A stretch of 64,000 nt of DNA from CAVOHU01 sp963817885 (GCA_963817885.1 CAWFQE010000006.1:1-64000), one strand, 5' to 3'; positions 6,843 to 22,076 are shown, counted from the stretch's first letter. Translations and numbers: made by a program. Notes: generated by a model not told the origin, from the sequence alone.

Positions 6843-7190
6843 TCATTCATCCGGGTCGACCAACGCGAGTATCCGGGCCGTCACTTCCTCCATGACGGGG
6901 CCGGAAACGGATCCGAGACGTGTCGCGCGCCGGGCTCGCCAGTCGAGGCTCTTGATCTGATCGCACAGAATCGCGCCTTTCGTCTCGAGGCCCGGAGGGA
7001 GTACAACTTCGAACGGATAGCCTTTCACACGGGAAGTGATCGGGCACACGAGCGCCAGCCCGACCTTCCGGTTGTACGATGCTGGCGATACGACGAGCGC
7101 TGGACGATGGCCGGCCTGCTCACTTCCGGCCTGGGGATTGAATTCCAGCCAAACGACGTCGCCCCGGGCCGGAACGCCTCCGCCGCCCAC
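6843..7190 (-). CDS. mazF: MazF-type mRNA interferase toxin
   Basis: A 115-residue PemK/MazF-family toxin. The opening GDVVWLEFNPQAGSEQAGHR, followed by PALVVSPASYN, is the typical first strand and active-site loop. VCPITSRVKGYPFEV and AILCDQIKSLDW follow in the standard order. MazF cleaves single-stranded RNA at short sites. It starts with GTG overlapping the mazE stop, so the two are translationally coupled. It lies 4 bp from attC site 10 and is the second gene of its cassette. Confidence 0.9.
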   Translation of the reverse strand: MGGGGVPARGDVVWLEFNPQAGSEQAGHRPALVVSPASYNRKVGLALVCPITSRVKGYPFEVVLPPGLETKGAILCDQIKSLDWRARRATRLGSVSGPVMEEVTARILALVDPDE

Positions 7191-7432
7191 TACCAGACCT
7201 CCCGACCGACGGGAGCGCCGGTGTTAACTTCGCCGTGAAGGTTCTTGACGGTGATCTTCCGGACCAAGTCGTCAAGTCGGTATTTCACGCGCCTCGCCGG
7301 CTTTACGACCAGTTCGCCGTTTCGGATCGACAGGTCCACCTCGGCGCCGGCTCCAACTCCAGCGTCTTCAGCGAGCACTCTCGGAATCCTGAGCCCCAGG
7401 CTATTGCCCCATCTTTGGATCTTGGTCTGCAC
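7190..7432 (-). CDS. mazE: MazE-type antitoxin
   Basis: An 80-residue AbrB/MazE-fold antitoxin: QTKIQRWGNSLGLRIPRVLA at the N-terminus is the swapped-hairpin DNA-binding domain, and the acidic or hydrophobic tail binds MazF. The start is taken as GTG 7432 with AGGAGG five bases upstream. An open frame to 7540 exists but would cross the promoter. It precedes mazF and overlaps its start by one base. Confidence 0.85.
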   Translation of the reverse strand: MQTKIQRWGNSLGLRIPRVLAEDAGVGAGAEVDLSIRNGELVVKPARRVKYRLDDLVRKITVKNLHGEVNTGAPVGREVW

Positions 7433-7442
7433 AACATCCTCC

Positions 7443-7485
7443 TCGGATATACATTGAGTATACATCCGAGTTGTCGAGTCGTCCA
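7443..7485 (-). promoter_or_regulatory. mazEF promoter and operator
   Basis: On the minus strand TGGACG (7485-7480), a 17-bp spacer and TATACT (7462-7457). The inverted repeat TCGGAT (7443-7448) / ATCCGA (7464-7469) brackets the -10 box, as expected for an autoregulated mazEF operon. Confidence 0.62.
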
Positions 7486-7507
7486 GGTCACGGATCGATT
7501 CTCGCCT

Positions 7508-7586
7508 CGCTAACGATCGGCGCTGAGCGGCAGCGCGCATTCAGCCACGTCGGGCCTGCGCTGACGGCTCCAGCGCGATGTTAGCC
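7508..7586 (-). other. attC site 11
   Basis: Cores CGCTAAC and GTTAGCC. The arms GCGCTGAGC (left) and GCGCTGGAGC (reverse complement of right) give the clearest view of the extra base that fixes the minus-strand orientation of the array. Confidence 0.9.
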
Positions 7587-7598
7587 AGCGGTGATCCA

Positions 7599-8174
7599 TC
7601 ATGAGAAGATAGCTGTGTACGCCGCCGGGAAGGTTGTCTTGTACCACCGAACGAAGTCCGCACGAGTCGCCTTCGGTCCGTACTGCTCCCTAAACTCGAA
7701 GTAGACGTCTCGGGGTGATCGAGGAACGCCTGGCAAGCCTACTCTTCCTGCCGCGAGGAGGGTTCGGAATCGCTGCTCATTGGTCTGGTTGTACTGGAGT
7801 TGCCGCAAGCCACCGAGCGAGTAGTGGTCATTCCGTTTCGCCCCGCCCTTTCGTCGCCGATGATCGGGATAGTCACGAAGTAGCGTGAGAACAACCCGGG
7901 TAAGGCCCTCTGCATAGCCTGGCCAGAAATGGTCGTTCTTGAGCGCCTCGTCGGCGGCGCCAAGGCCTGACGCGATAATGAGCTCGTGAAGTTCGTCCGT
8001 GTCCACGTTTGCTTGAACGTACCGATCGAGTTCGTGAAGAACTTTGCGGAGCGTCCTCCGCCATTCAGTAGCTGTTCGCTGCGTCGGTCGCGCCTCAACC
8101 GAGCTGGCACCAAAGAGACGCGAAAGTTGAACCCGCATCGCCTTCGGCACAACAGTCGCTGGTTCGTGTGCCAT
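7599..8174 (-). CDS. Cassette protein of unknown function
   Basis: A 191-residue soluble protein that I do not recognise. It is rich in Arg, Tyr and Trp, mostly helical, with no signal peptide or membrane segment. Visible features are a central basic stretch (DHRRRKGGAKRNDH) and the C-terminal RADFVRWYKTTFPAAYTAIF. It is alone in the cassette of attC site 11. A role in DNA or RNA binding would fit the charge but is not shown. Confidence 0.6.
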   Translation of the reverse strand: MAHEPATVVPKAMRVQLSRLFGASSVEARPTQRTATEWRRTLRKVLHELDRYVQANVDTDELHELIIASGLGAADEALKNDHFWPGYAEGLTRVVLTLLRDYPDHRRRKGGAKRNDHYSLGGLRQLQYNQTNEQRFRTLLAAGRVGLPGVPRSPRDVYFEFREQYGPKATRADFVRWYKTTFPAAYTAIFS

Positions 8175-8206
8175 GGTCGCTATTCTCCGCAGCGCGTCAT
8201 TGGTCT

Positions 8207-8280
8207 GGCTAACGTTTCCGCTTCAGCCGCGGCGGCTCAGGATTGCACCGGCCGCAGCCGGCAGCAAGCGGTTGTTGGGC
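8207..8280 (-). other. attC site 12
   Basis: Cores GGCTAAC and GTTGGGC. CCGCTTCAGCC on the left against CCGCTTGCTGCC from the right arm. It serves the alpha/beta-hydrolase cassette. Confidence 0.86.
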
Positions 8281-8306
8281 CGCGTGTCCTTTGTGCCGGA
8301 TCCGCC

Positions 8307-9201
8307 TCATTTCTTGGCCCCATGACGCAAGAGAAACGCGCGCAAGGCGGCGACGAAGTCCCCCTGCGCGGTCACCGGCGCCGTATGTCCCCCAGCGAGC
8401 TCGACTCGCTCTGCCTGCGGGAAGTTGGCAGCCAGGATGTCATTGATGCGCCGATGAAACGCCACCGTATCAGCGCCAGTCATAATCAGCACTGGCCGCC
8501 TAAACGCACGAAGCCGGGAAATGCTATCTGTGTGGTTCGCAACTGCTGACAGGCCACGCAGTGCGGACCGTCGCGTCACCCACGCTTGGTGCTCGGCCTG
8601 TTCCACCGCAGGTGGCCGTGCGCTGCAATTGCCGAGCGCACAGAGAAACCGCACATACTGTTCATCCGTTGGGTCGCGCTCCTGGCACCAGCTCCCTACT
8701 CAGTTCGACCATGCGCTGCAAGTCGGGCATGGTGCGCAGTTCTTCGGGCGACACGGCCCAGAAAGCCGGCGGTTCGAATAAGGCAAGCGTACGTACTCGG
8801 TCGGGGTGGTTGAGTGCGAAGTCCAGGGCCACAACCCCGCCGAAGGACCATCCAACGACATCCACCGCTCCCCTGATATTGAGGTGGTCGAGCGCGCTGG
8901 TCATCGCCGCGCTCTCGGTCGTCACCGAGTACCGAGGTGGCAACGGCTGTTGCCTCTGGTCGCGTTCGAGATTGAGCGTCTGAAGTCGAATGACCCTGAA
9001 CGTGTTCGCAAGTATCTTTGCATGCGGGGCAAACGCGACAGCTCCGAACGTGCCGCCGCCGAGCATGACCAACGTCCGCCCCGCACCTTCCACAAAGGCC
9101 GGCAGAGCCAGTTCGGACTGAGCCAAGACGCCCGGACTCGACAGCGCCGCCATAATCGCCAGTGCGCTCGAACTCACCACGATACAGATCCGACGCTTCA
9201 C
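8307..9201 (-). pseudogene. Exported alpha/beta hydrolase, frameshifted
   Basis: Two overlapping frames together give one alpha/beta-hydrolase. The first runs from GTG 9201 (GGAGG upstream) with a signal-like N-terminus (VVSSSALAIMAALSSPGVLA) and the nucleophile elbow VVGWSFGGVV. Near 8674-8678 the frame changes by one base. The second frame continues with DPTDEQYVRFLCALGN, the acid residue in LIMTGADTVAFH and the catalytic-histidine stretch ELAGGHTAPV. Removing one base at the junction would restore a protein of about 298 residues. It may be a true pseudogene or an assembly indel. Substrate unknown. Confidence 0.75.
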
Positions 9202-9240
9202 TGCTGAATCCTCCCGCCCGCATGGCACTTCCGCTCGCCG

Positions 9241-9314
9241 GCCCAACGTGGCCGCTTCAGCCGGGGCGGCTCATCATCGCGCCGGCCGCCGACGGCTGCA
9301 AGCGGCTGTTAGGC
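9241..9314 (-). other. attC site 13
   Basis: Cores GCCCAAC and GTTAGGC. Identical to attC site 9 from AAC on. It belongs to the second DinB cassette. Confidence 0.88.
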
Positions 9315-9871
9315 AGGCCCTGCAATCCGCAGGTACTTGCGCCATGGGCCCACGGCCTCCCCGTATTGCCGACCCATGACTCGGGCAATTTGAACCAGGT
9401 GATCCAAATCGTGTGCTACCCAAGTAGCCAGATGCTGGCCGAGAGTCACTTGGCCCAACTCGGGATGCTGGCCCGTCCGGCCTAGGTCGGCTGCGGTCAG
9501 CCGTAACGCTGACAGACGCCGAAGACTGTGAGCTCGGAGTTCGCGGAACGCATCCAACAACTCGGGAAGGCTCTTGCCTTTCGACGCCTCGAATTGCGCG
9601 AATCGATCAAAGGTCGGGAAAGGGATCGCTTCCCCATGGGCGAGAAGATGTTCCGCACGCGGCATCCAATCCGTACGCTCTCCCTGAATCAGATGCCCGA
9701 CGACGTCATAAGGGCTCCAAGTGTTCGGGCCCTCCGCCTGCGACACCCAAGGGGATGGGAGATCACGGAGCAGGACATCCAGGACTTCCGGAGTTCGTGA
9801 CAGTACGGGCACCGCGGTGTGGAGATCAAAATCCATTATGACCACCCCTCGAGGTCCGCGTTCGCTCTGCC
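9245..9871 (-). repeat. Duplicated cassette, copy 2
   Basis: Second copy of 6151-6777 with one visible base change. Its right-hand core reads GCCTAAC where copy 1 has GCCCAAC, and the flanks are unrelated. Four other cassette genes separate the two copies. Confidence 0.93.
9309..9836 (-). CDS. DinB-like protein, copy 2
   Basis: Same 175-residue DinB/YfiT-type protein as the copy at 6215-6742. One substitution is visible: Gly instead of Glu in RQYGEAV near the C-terminus, beside the last metal-ligand helix. The open frame extends to 9944 only because the sequence upstream of the core site differs, and the ATG with its GAGGGG ribosome-binding site is at 9836. The stop is the TAA of attC site 13. 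Both copies look intact. Confidence 0.82.
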   Translation of the reverse strand: MDFDLHTAVPVLSRTPEVLDVLLRDLPSPWVSQAEGPNTWSPYDVVGHLIQGERTDWMPRAEHLLAHGEAIPFPTFDRFAQFEASKGKSLPELLDAFRELRAHSLRRLSALRLTAADLGRTGQHPELGQVTLGQHLATWVAHDLDHLVQIARVMGRQYGEAVGPWRKYLRIAGPA

Positions 9872-9937
9872 TAACGTTCAGCTTCAGCCGCGGGCGATCA
9901 TGCGCCTGCAGCCCGTCGGCTGCAAGCTGAGTTAGAC
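9869..9937 (-). other. attC site 14
   Basis: Cores GCCTAAC and GTTAGAC. Arms CAGCTTCAGCC / GGCTGCAAGCTG, 69 bp. It serves the second MBL cassette. The 57 bp between it and the gene stop hold nothing I recognise. Confidence 0.85.
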
Positions 9938-9994
9938 GCTCCAAGGTACCGACGTTTCCGGTTGCTCACAGTCTTTACATCCGGGGTTGCTCAT

Positions 9995-10906
9995 TCACCG
10001 CACAGATGTGCACTGCAGATCGGCGCCAACGGTCAGTGGGCCCGTGTAGAACTTCTTCAGTTCGGCGATAGCAGCATCAAGATCAAACTGGCCGATGTGG
10101 CTGAGAATCAGTCGCCCAGCGGCGGCGTCGTGGGCTATGCGACCGACGACCGCAGGCGACGCGTGAAGGGGACTACTTGCACCCGCGGCAATCGCAAGAT
10201 GCATGACCAAGACATTCGCTCCGTGCGCGAACGCGATGAACTGTGGGTTGGTTCCGGTTTGATCGGAACTGAATACGATAGACACATCGCCCGTTTGTAC
10301 GCGGTACGCAAGAGTTGGGATATTGCCGTGGGGTATTCCCAACGCGGTCACCGTCAATCCCTGCCGGTCGAACACAGTCGACGGTTCTGCCTTCATGACA
10401 TCAACGACGCTAACATCGAGACGAACCCCGCCGCCGACGCCGGGCACGGAGGGTCCGCCAAGCGTAGTACCGAGCACTTGAAATGCCCCGGTCTTCATAT
10501 CGAACAGGCGACTGAGAAACGTCGGAAAACTTGGTACAAGATCGTTGCCGGAAGGACCGACCACGGGCAATGGTTCCTTACGAATGGAGTTGCTTAACCA
10601 CAGAAGGGCGGGTAGGTCAGAGACGTGATCGGGATGAAAATGGCTGATGCCGACCAAGGAAAGGTCATTGAGTCGCGCTTGGGCTTGGCCGAAGCGAAGA
10701 ACGGCGCCGCCACCCATGTCGAGAAGAACCTTCGCCTGGCCTCCGATCCAGACGAGGTAACTGGTTGACGCGCGTTCTGGGTTGATAGTGGGCCCGCCGG
10801 AACCCAGGATCTGGACCGCTACCGGATTCGTTACGCAGCTCTGACCGAATGCGATGCGTGGCATCGACAGAACGGCTACCAGGCAAAACACCGCAGATCG
10901 CATCAT
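9995..10906 (-). CDS. Exported metallo-beta-lactamase-fold hydrolase 2 (cassette)
   Basis: A 303-residue MBL-fold protein with a signal peptide (SAVFCLVAVLSMPRIAFGQ) and the metal motif HFHPDH at residues 89-94. Further metal-ligand candidates are the aspartate of FSSDQTGTN and the histidine of LILSHIGQF near the C-terminus. It is related in general plan to the MBL protein at 310-1263 but clearly a different sequence. It is probably periplasmic with an unknown substrate. It is the only gene of the cassette that ends at attC site 14. Confidence 0.82.
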   Translation of the reverse strand: MMRSAVFCLVAVLSMPRIAFGQSCVTNPVAVQILGSGGPTINPERASTSYLVWIGGQAKVLLDMGGGAVLRFGQAQARLNDLSLVGISHFHPDHVSDLPALLWLSNSIRKEPLPVVGPSGNDLVPSFPTFLSRLFDMKTGAFQVLGTTLGGPSVPGVGGGVRLDVSVVDVMKAEPSTVFDRQGLTVTALGIPHGNIPTLAYRVQTGDVSIVFSSDQTGTNPQFIAFAHGANVLVMHLAIAAGASSPLHASPAVVGRIAHDAAAGRLILSHIGQFDLDAAIAELKKFYTGPLTVGADLQCTSVR

Positions 10907-10965
10907 GCTCGCAACCTTCTGCCCACCAGGCCCGTCTTAAGTAACGCTCGTAATCAACGACATGC

Positions 10966-11044
10966 GTCTAACGACCGGCGCTGAGCCGAAGCGCGACTTC
11001 CAGCTCTACAGGATCGCGCTGTCGGCTCCAGCGCGCTGTTGGGC
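10966..11044 (-). other. attC site 15
   Basis: Cores GTCTAAC and GTTGGGC. GGCGCTGAGCCG on the left against GCGCTGGAGCCG from the right arm. It serves the first HicBA cassette. Its right core may double as the -35 box of that operon. Confidence 0.87.
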
Positions 11045-11069
11045 AGCGTCATTCTACCCGTGCTAGAGT
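11039..11069 (+). promoter_or_regulatory. Possible hicBA-1 promoter using the attC core as -35
   Basis: TTGGGC (11039-11044, part of the attC right core), a 19-bp spacer and TAGAGT (11064-11069). The ATG follows 7 bp after the -10 box and no Shine-Dalgarno is visible, so the message would be leaderless. The spacing is long and the call is tentative. Confidence 0.35.
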
Positions 11070-11076
11070 AGTGGCA

Positions 11077-11289
11077 ATGAGTGTCACCTTTCAGATCGAA
11101 CTTGATCGCGAAGACGACGGCCGGTGGATTGCCGAGATTCCCGACCTGCCGGGAGTTCTCTGCTATGGCTCCACTCAAGATGAGGCGATCGCTCGCGTTC
11201 AGGCACTCGCCCTCCGCGTTCTGGCGGAGCGACTCGAACACCGCGAGGCCCCTGCTGAACTCCTGGACGTCTCCTTTCGTGCAGCGTGA
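11077..11289 (+). CDS. hicB: HicB-like antitoxin 1
   Basis: A 70-residue HicB-fold protein with the usual partially degraded RNase H-like sheet: a first strand, then GRWIAEIPDLPGVLCYGSTQ and a helix DEAIARVQALALRVLAERLE. HicB binds and blocks HicA. It starts at ATG 11077 and its stop overlaps the hicA start by 4 bp (GTGA). The antitoxin is upstream of the toxin, the reverse of the canonical hicAB order. It is on the plus strand, against most cassette genes. Confidence 0.85.
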   Translation: MSVTFQIELDREDDGRWIAEIPDLPGVLCYGSTQDEAIARVQALALRVLAERLEHREAPAELLDVSFRAA

Positions 11290-11498
11290 GTACCTGGCCT
11301 TCCACAAAGGCGCGCCGCGTTCTTGCAGCCTTGACGCGTGCCGGATGGCAACTCAAACGACGGTCCGGTTCTCATCGAACCCTGAGTCGCCCCGGTCGGC
11401 CTGACGTGGTGTTCGCGTTCGGTGACGACGACGAACTCGGCCCGAAGATCCTTGCCCGAATCGCGAAGACGACCGGTCTTCGCCCCGAGGATCTGTAG
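11286..11498 (+). CDS. hicA: HicA-like toxin 1
   Basis: A 70-residue double-stranded RNA-binding-like toxin of the HicA family. The pattern STKARRVLAALTRAGWQLKR leads to SGSHRTL, where H30 is the expected catalytic histidine. DVVFAFGDDDELGPKILARI completes the fold. HicA cleaves mRNA. It starts with GTG inside the hicB stop and is translationally coupled. The pair fills the cassette of attC site 15. Confidence 0.87.
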   Translation: MSTWPSTKARRVLAALTRAGWQLKRRSGSHRTLSRPGRPDVVFAFGDDDELGPKILARIAKTTGLRPEDL

Positions 11499-11513
11499 CC
11501 CCTTCCCCGCCTG

Positions 11514-11597
11514 CCCGAACGTCGCGCATCACCTGCGGGCGGCGCGAAACACGCCGTGACCGGCGCGCCGACCGTCAGGTGCATGCGCTTGTTCGAC
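11514..11597 (-). other. attC site 16
   Basis: Cores CCCGAAC and GTTCGAC (less standard, but complementary). GCGCATCACCTG on the left against GCGCATGCACCTG from the right arm again shows the extra G on the right. It serves the VOC cassette. Confidence 0.85.
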
Positions 11598-11609
11598 CGC
11601 GTCACCTTA

Positions 11610-11981
11610 CTACCTCTGCCCCCTGAACTCGATCAGTTCGATGGGACAGCCCTTGTCCAGGATCATCGCGGCACGAACACCCGAGGACGGAACGCCGGCC
11701 GGCGACAAGATCTGCTTTCCCTCGAGCGCCTGGTCTAAATCGTCGACCTCAAACGCCACATGCGGCAGCGTCCGGACGATCTCAGGTATCGGGCTGTCTG
11801 GCTCGAACCGCATCCACTCGATGCCGTACGGACTTTCCGGAAACCCGGATACGTACATCTTGAACTGCGCCAAGTATCGCTCGCCGGCCCGCTGCTCGGC
11901 TGTCGGGATGCCTGTGTGATGGTACCGCCAGCCCCATTGCAGCGTTGCACACGGTAGTTCGTGATCTTCTCGCCTCACCAT
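11610..11981 (-). CDS. VOC/glyoxalase-like protein (cassette)
   Basis: A 123-residue protein of the vicinal oxygen chelate superfamily type, judged from TLPHVAFEVDDLDQALEGKQ in the middle and CPIELIEFRGQ at the end, where the last glutamate would be a metal ligand. The first half (WGWRYHHTGIPTAEQRAGERY) fits a first beta-alpha-beta module with a histidine. Such proteins include glyoxalases and antibiotic-binding proteins, and no substrate can be inferred. Its stop lies 12 bp from attC site 16. Confidence 0.7.
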   Translation of the reverse strand: MVRREDHELPCATLQWGWRYHHTGIPTAEQRAGERYLAQFKMYVSGFPESPYGIEWMRFEPDSPIPEIVRTLPHVAFEVDDLDQALEGKQILSPAGVPSSGVRAAMILDKGCPIELIEFRGQR

Positions 11982-12044
11982 CTTCTCCTGGGCTGCGTGT
12001 CCCGCCTGGGCCCGTCTTGCAGTTATCCCACTCTTCGTCCGTCA

Positions 12045-12135
12045 GTCGAACGGCCGGCTCCTGAGCCGCGGCGGCCGGCTGCCGCGGATTGCGCCACAAC
12101 TCTTGACCGCCGTCGGCTCCACGCGCCCGTTAGGC
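12045..12135 (-). other. attC site 17
   Basis: Cores GTCGAAC and GTTAGGC. Left arm TGAGCCGCGGCGG against GGAGCCGACGGCGG from the right arm, 91 bp. It serves the second HicBA cassette, the one nearest rpoC. Confidence 0.8.
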
Positions 12136-12159
12136 ACCGGCAGATGATCGCGCTAAGAT
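12130..12159 (+). promoter_or_regulatory. Possible hicBA-2 promoter using the attC core as -35
   Basis: TTAGGC (12130-12135, in the attC right core), an 18-bp spacer and TAAGAT (12154-12159). The ATG follows 6 bp later with no Shine-Dalgarno, the same arrangement as for the first HicBA cassette. Confidence 0.38.
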
Positions 12160-12165
12160 AGTCCA

Positions 12166-12387
12166 ATGCAGCTTGAGCTGACCGCCGTATTTCGCCGCGT
12201 GCCGGATGGGTTTGTGGCGTTCGTCGAGGAGTTGCCTGGCGCCAACACCCAAGGCGCCACGATGGACGAGGCCCGAGCGAACCTGGAAGAAGCAGTCCGA
12301 CTCGTGTTGGAGGCGAATCGCGCGCTGGCGGAGGATGAACTGCGCGGGATTGATGTCATTCGCGAACCCCTGAGACTGCCTGCGTGA
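12166..12387 (+). CDS. hicB: HicB-like antitoxin 2
   Basis: A 73-residue HicB-fold protein: PDGFVAFVEELPGANTQGAT, then the helix MDEARANLEEAVRLVLEANR. It differs clearly in sequence from HicB at 11077-11289. It resembles the short HicB type often found in cassettes and plasmids. It precedes hicA with a GTGA overlap. Transcription probably starts at or next to the ATG. Confidence 0.85.
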   Translation: MQLELTAVFRRVPDGFVAFVEELPGANTQGATMDEARANLEEAVRLVLEANRALAEDELRGIDVIREPLRLPA

Positions 12388-12575
12388 AACGGGTTGACCT
12401 GCTCCGGCATCTCGAAGCGAACGGCTGCCTGTTGCTTCGAGAAGGCGCCAACCACTCCGTCTACGTGAACCGCCTCCTCCGCAAGACCTCCACCATACCC
12501 CGCCATCGGGAAATCAACGATTACCTCGCCCGGAAGATTTGTCGAGACCTTGAAGTCACTGAGCCGAGTGCCTGA
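12384..12575 (+). CDS. hicA: HicA-like toxin 2
   Basis: A 63-residue HicA-family toxin with KRVDLLRHLEANGCLLLREG and GANHSVYVNR, H24 being the expected catalytic residue. The segment TIPRHREINDYLARKICRDL is the conserved end of the fold. The GTG start overlaps the hicB stop. This is the last recognisable cassette gene before the rpoBC terminator. Confidence 0.87.
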   Translation: MKRVDLLRHLEANGCLLLREGANHSVYVNRLLRKTSTIPRHREINDYLARKICRDLEVTEPSA

Positions 12576-12735
12576 CAAATAGTAGGCCGACCTGGGTATC
12601 TGCTTGAGCCGGACGGCGGCGTCAGTATAGTCCCCGGGTATCCGACGAACAAGGCACGGAAAGCCCTTGGCCGGCCTGCGGTTGGGATTCGAGTGACGTC
12701 CGACCGAGATGGAGATATGCCGATCGCTGCCGACC
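12576..12735. other. Non-coding stretch at the array edge
   Basis: These 160 bp separate the last cassette gene from the final core-like site. I see no gene, integrase remnant or convincing attI. Confidence 0.5.
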
Positions 12736-12809
12736 GACTAACGCCCAGAGCTGAACGACCTGGCCGAACGCAAGCTCGCGCAGCTCGGACGGCTGCAGCG
12801 GCGTTCGCG
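12736..12809 (-). other. attC-like site 18 (degenerate or doubtful)
   Basis: GACTAAC (12736-12742) is a good core, marking the 5' edge of the last cassette. The other end, GTTCGCG, and the poorly matching arms are only attC-like. It may be a decayed attC or the remains of an attachment site next to the rpoBC terminator. Confidence 0.35.
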
Positions 12810-12810
12810 T

Positions 12811-12852
12811 ACAGAGAAAAGGGGTGACGGTTCGTGAGAACGCGTCACCCCT
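12811..12852 (-). terminator. Intrinsic terminator of the rpoBC operon
   Basis: On the minus strand AGGGGTGACG and CGTCACCCCT form a 10-bp stem (12852-12843 with 12829-12820), extended by an inner GTTC/GAAC pair. The stem is followed by TTTTCTCTGT. It lies just beyond the rpoC stop codon. Confidence 0.85.
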
Positions 12853-12870
12853 GCGGTACTGTTGAAGCAC

Positions 12871-12900
12871 GCGAGGGGGGCCGAACGCGGCGCCCCTCGC
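12871..12900 (-). terminator. Second hairpin after rpoC
   Basis: GCGAGGGG (12871-12878) pairs with CCCCTCGC (12893-12900), 8 bp after the rpoC stop. There is no T-run, so it is probably an mRNA 3'-end stabiliser or an accessory to the terminator that follows. Confidence 0.55.
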
Positions 12901-12907
12901 GGCCTGC

Positions 12908-17119
<4,212 letters not shown>

Positions 17120-17164
17120 GGGTTCCTTCGCAGACAGTGCACAATACCGAACAGGTTCTCGTGC

Positions 17165-21469
<4,305 letters not shown>

Positions 21470-21614
21470 GCTTCTCTCGGAGCTTCAGGCAGGCTCGCCA
21501 CTTCCGGCCAGGCACGCGCCTGACCCCATTGTCGTGACCGTGACCACGCAACATGCGCACCCGGGGCGCGCGTCCGATTTATAGGACGCGCGCGCGGGCT
21601 TCGCGGGATCCGTG

Positions 21615-22007
21615 CTACTTGACCTCGACCTTGGCGCCGACGTCTTCGAACTTCTTCTTGATCGTCGCGGCTTCTTCCTTGGGGATGGCTTCCTTGACCG
21701 GCTTGGGCGCGCCCTCCACCAGGTCCTTGGCTTCCTTCAGGCCGAGGCTCGTCACCTCGCGGACCACCTTGATGACGTTGATCTTGTTGGGGCCCACCTC
21801 GGTCAGCACGACGGTGAACTCGGTCTGCTCCTCGACTGGAGCCGCCGCCGCCGCACCCGCCCCGCCGCCGGCCGGCATCGCCATCGGCATGGCCGCGGCT
21901 GCCGACACGCCGAGTTCCTTCTCGAGCGTCTTGACGAGCTGCGACAGCTCCAGAACGCTGATGCCCTTGATGTAATCCACAACCTGTTGTTGGTTCAATT
22001 CGGACAT
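21615..22007 (-). CDS. rplL: 50S ribosomal protein L7/L12
   Basis: A 130-residue stalk protein with the N-terminal dimerisation helix (VVDYIKGISVLELSQLVKTL), an Ala/Gly/Pro/Met-rich hinge (residues 35-58) and the C-terminal domain (TEFTVVLTEVGPNKINVIKV, then GLKEAKDLVEGAPK) that recruits elongation factors. The start is set at ATG 22007. The open frame extends six codons upstream but lacks family similarity there. It follows rplJ and precedes rpoB by about 145 bp. Confidence 0.97.
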   Translation of the reverse strand: MSELNQQQVVDYIKGISVLELSQLVKTLEKELGVSAAAAMPMAMPAGGGAGAAAAAPVEEQTEFTVVLTEVGPNKINVIKVVREVTSLGLKEAKDLVEGAPKPVKEAIPKEEAATIKKKFEDVGAKVEVK

Positions 22008-22076
22008 TGCTGCTGTTCTCCTCACCAGAAAAGGACTCTTCCGCGGCCGGGGGCGCTTCAGGGCCCCGCGCCCCTT

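Larger units (their letters stand above)
1..12741 (-). mobile_element. Integron-type gene-cassette array without a visible integrase
   Basis: Alternating short palindromic attC sites and small gene cassettes fill this stretch. The sites are 64-94 bp, bounded by RYYYAAC- and GTTRRRY-like cores with matching L boxes. In the clearest sites the right-hand arm has one extra base in its L box (for example GCTGGAGC against GCTGAGC at 7508-7586). The functional top strand is therefore the minus strand, and each attC follows the minus-strand gene on its right. By integron logic an integrase should lie to the right, but rpoC and its terminator are there instead. The array continues beyond base 1. It is either a CALIN (attC cluster lacking an integrase) or the detached part of a chromosomal integron. 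Confidence 0.88.

Noticed and set aside
7433..7540. Longer MazE N-terminus
   Set aside because: The extension crosses the predicted promoter and operator and runs into the attC boundary. The GTG at 7432 has a good ribosome-binding site.
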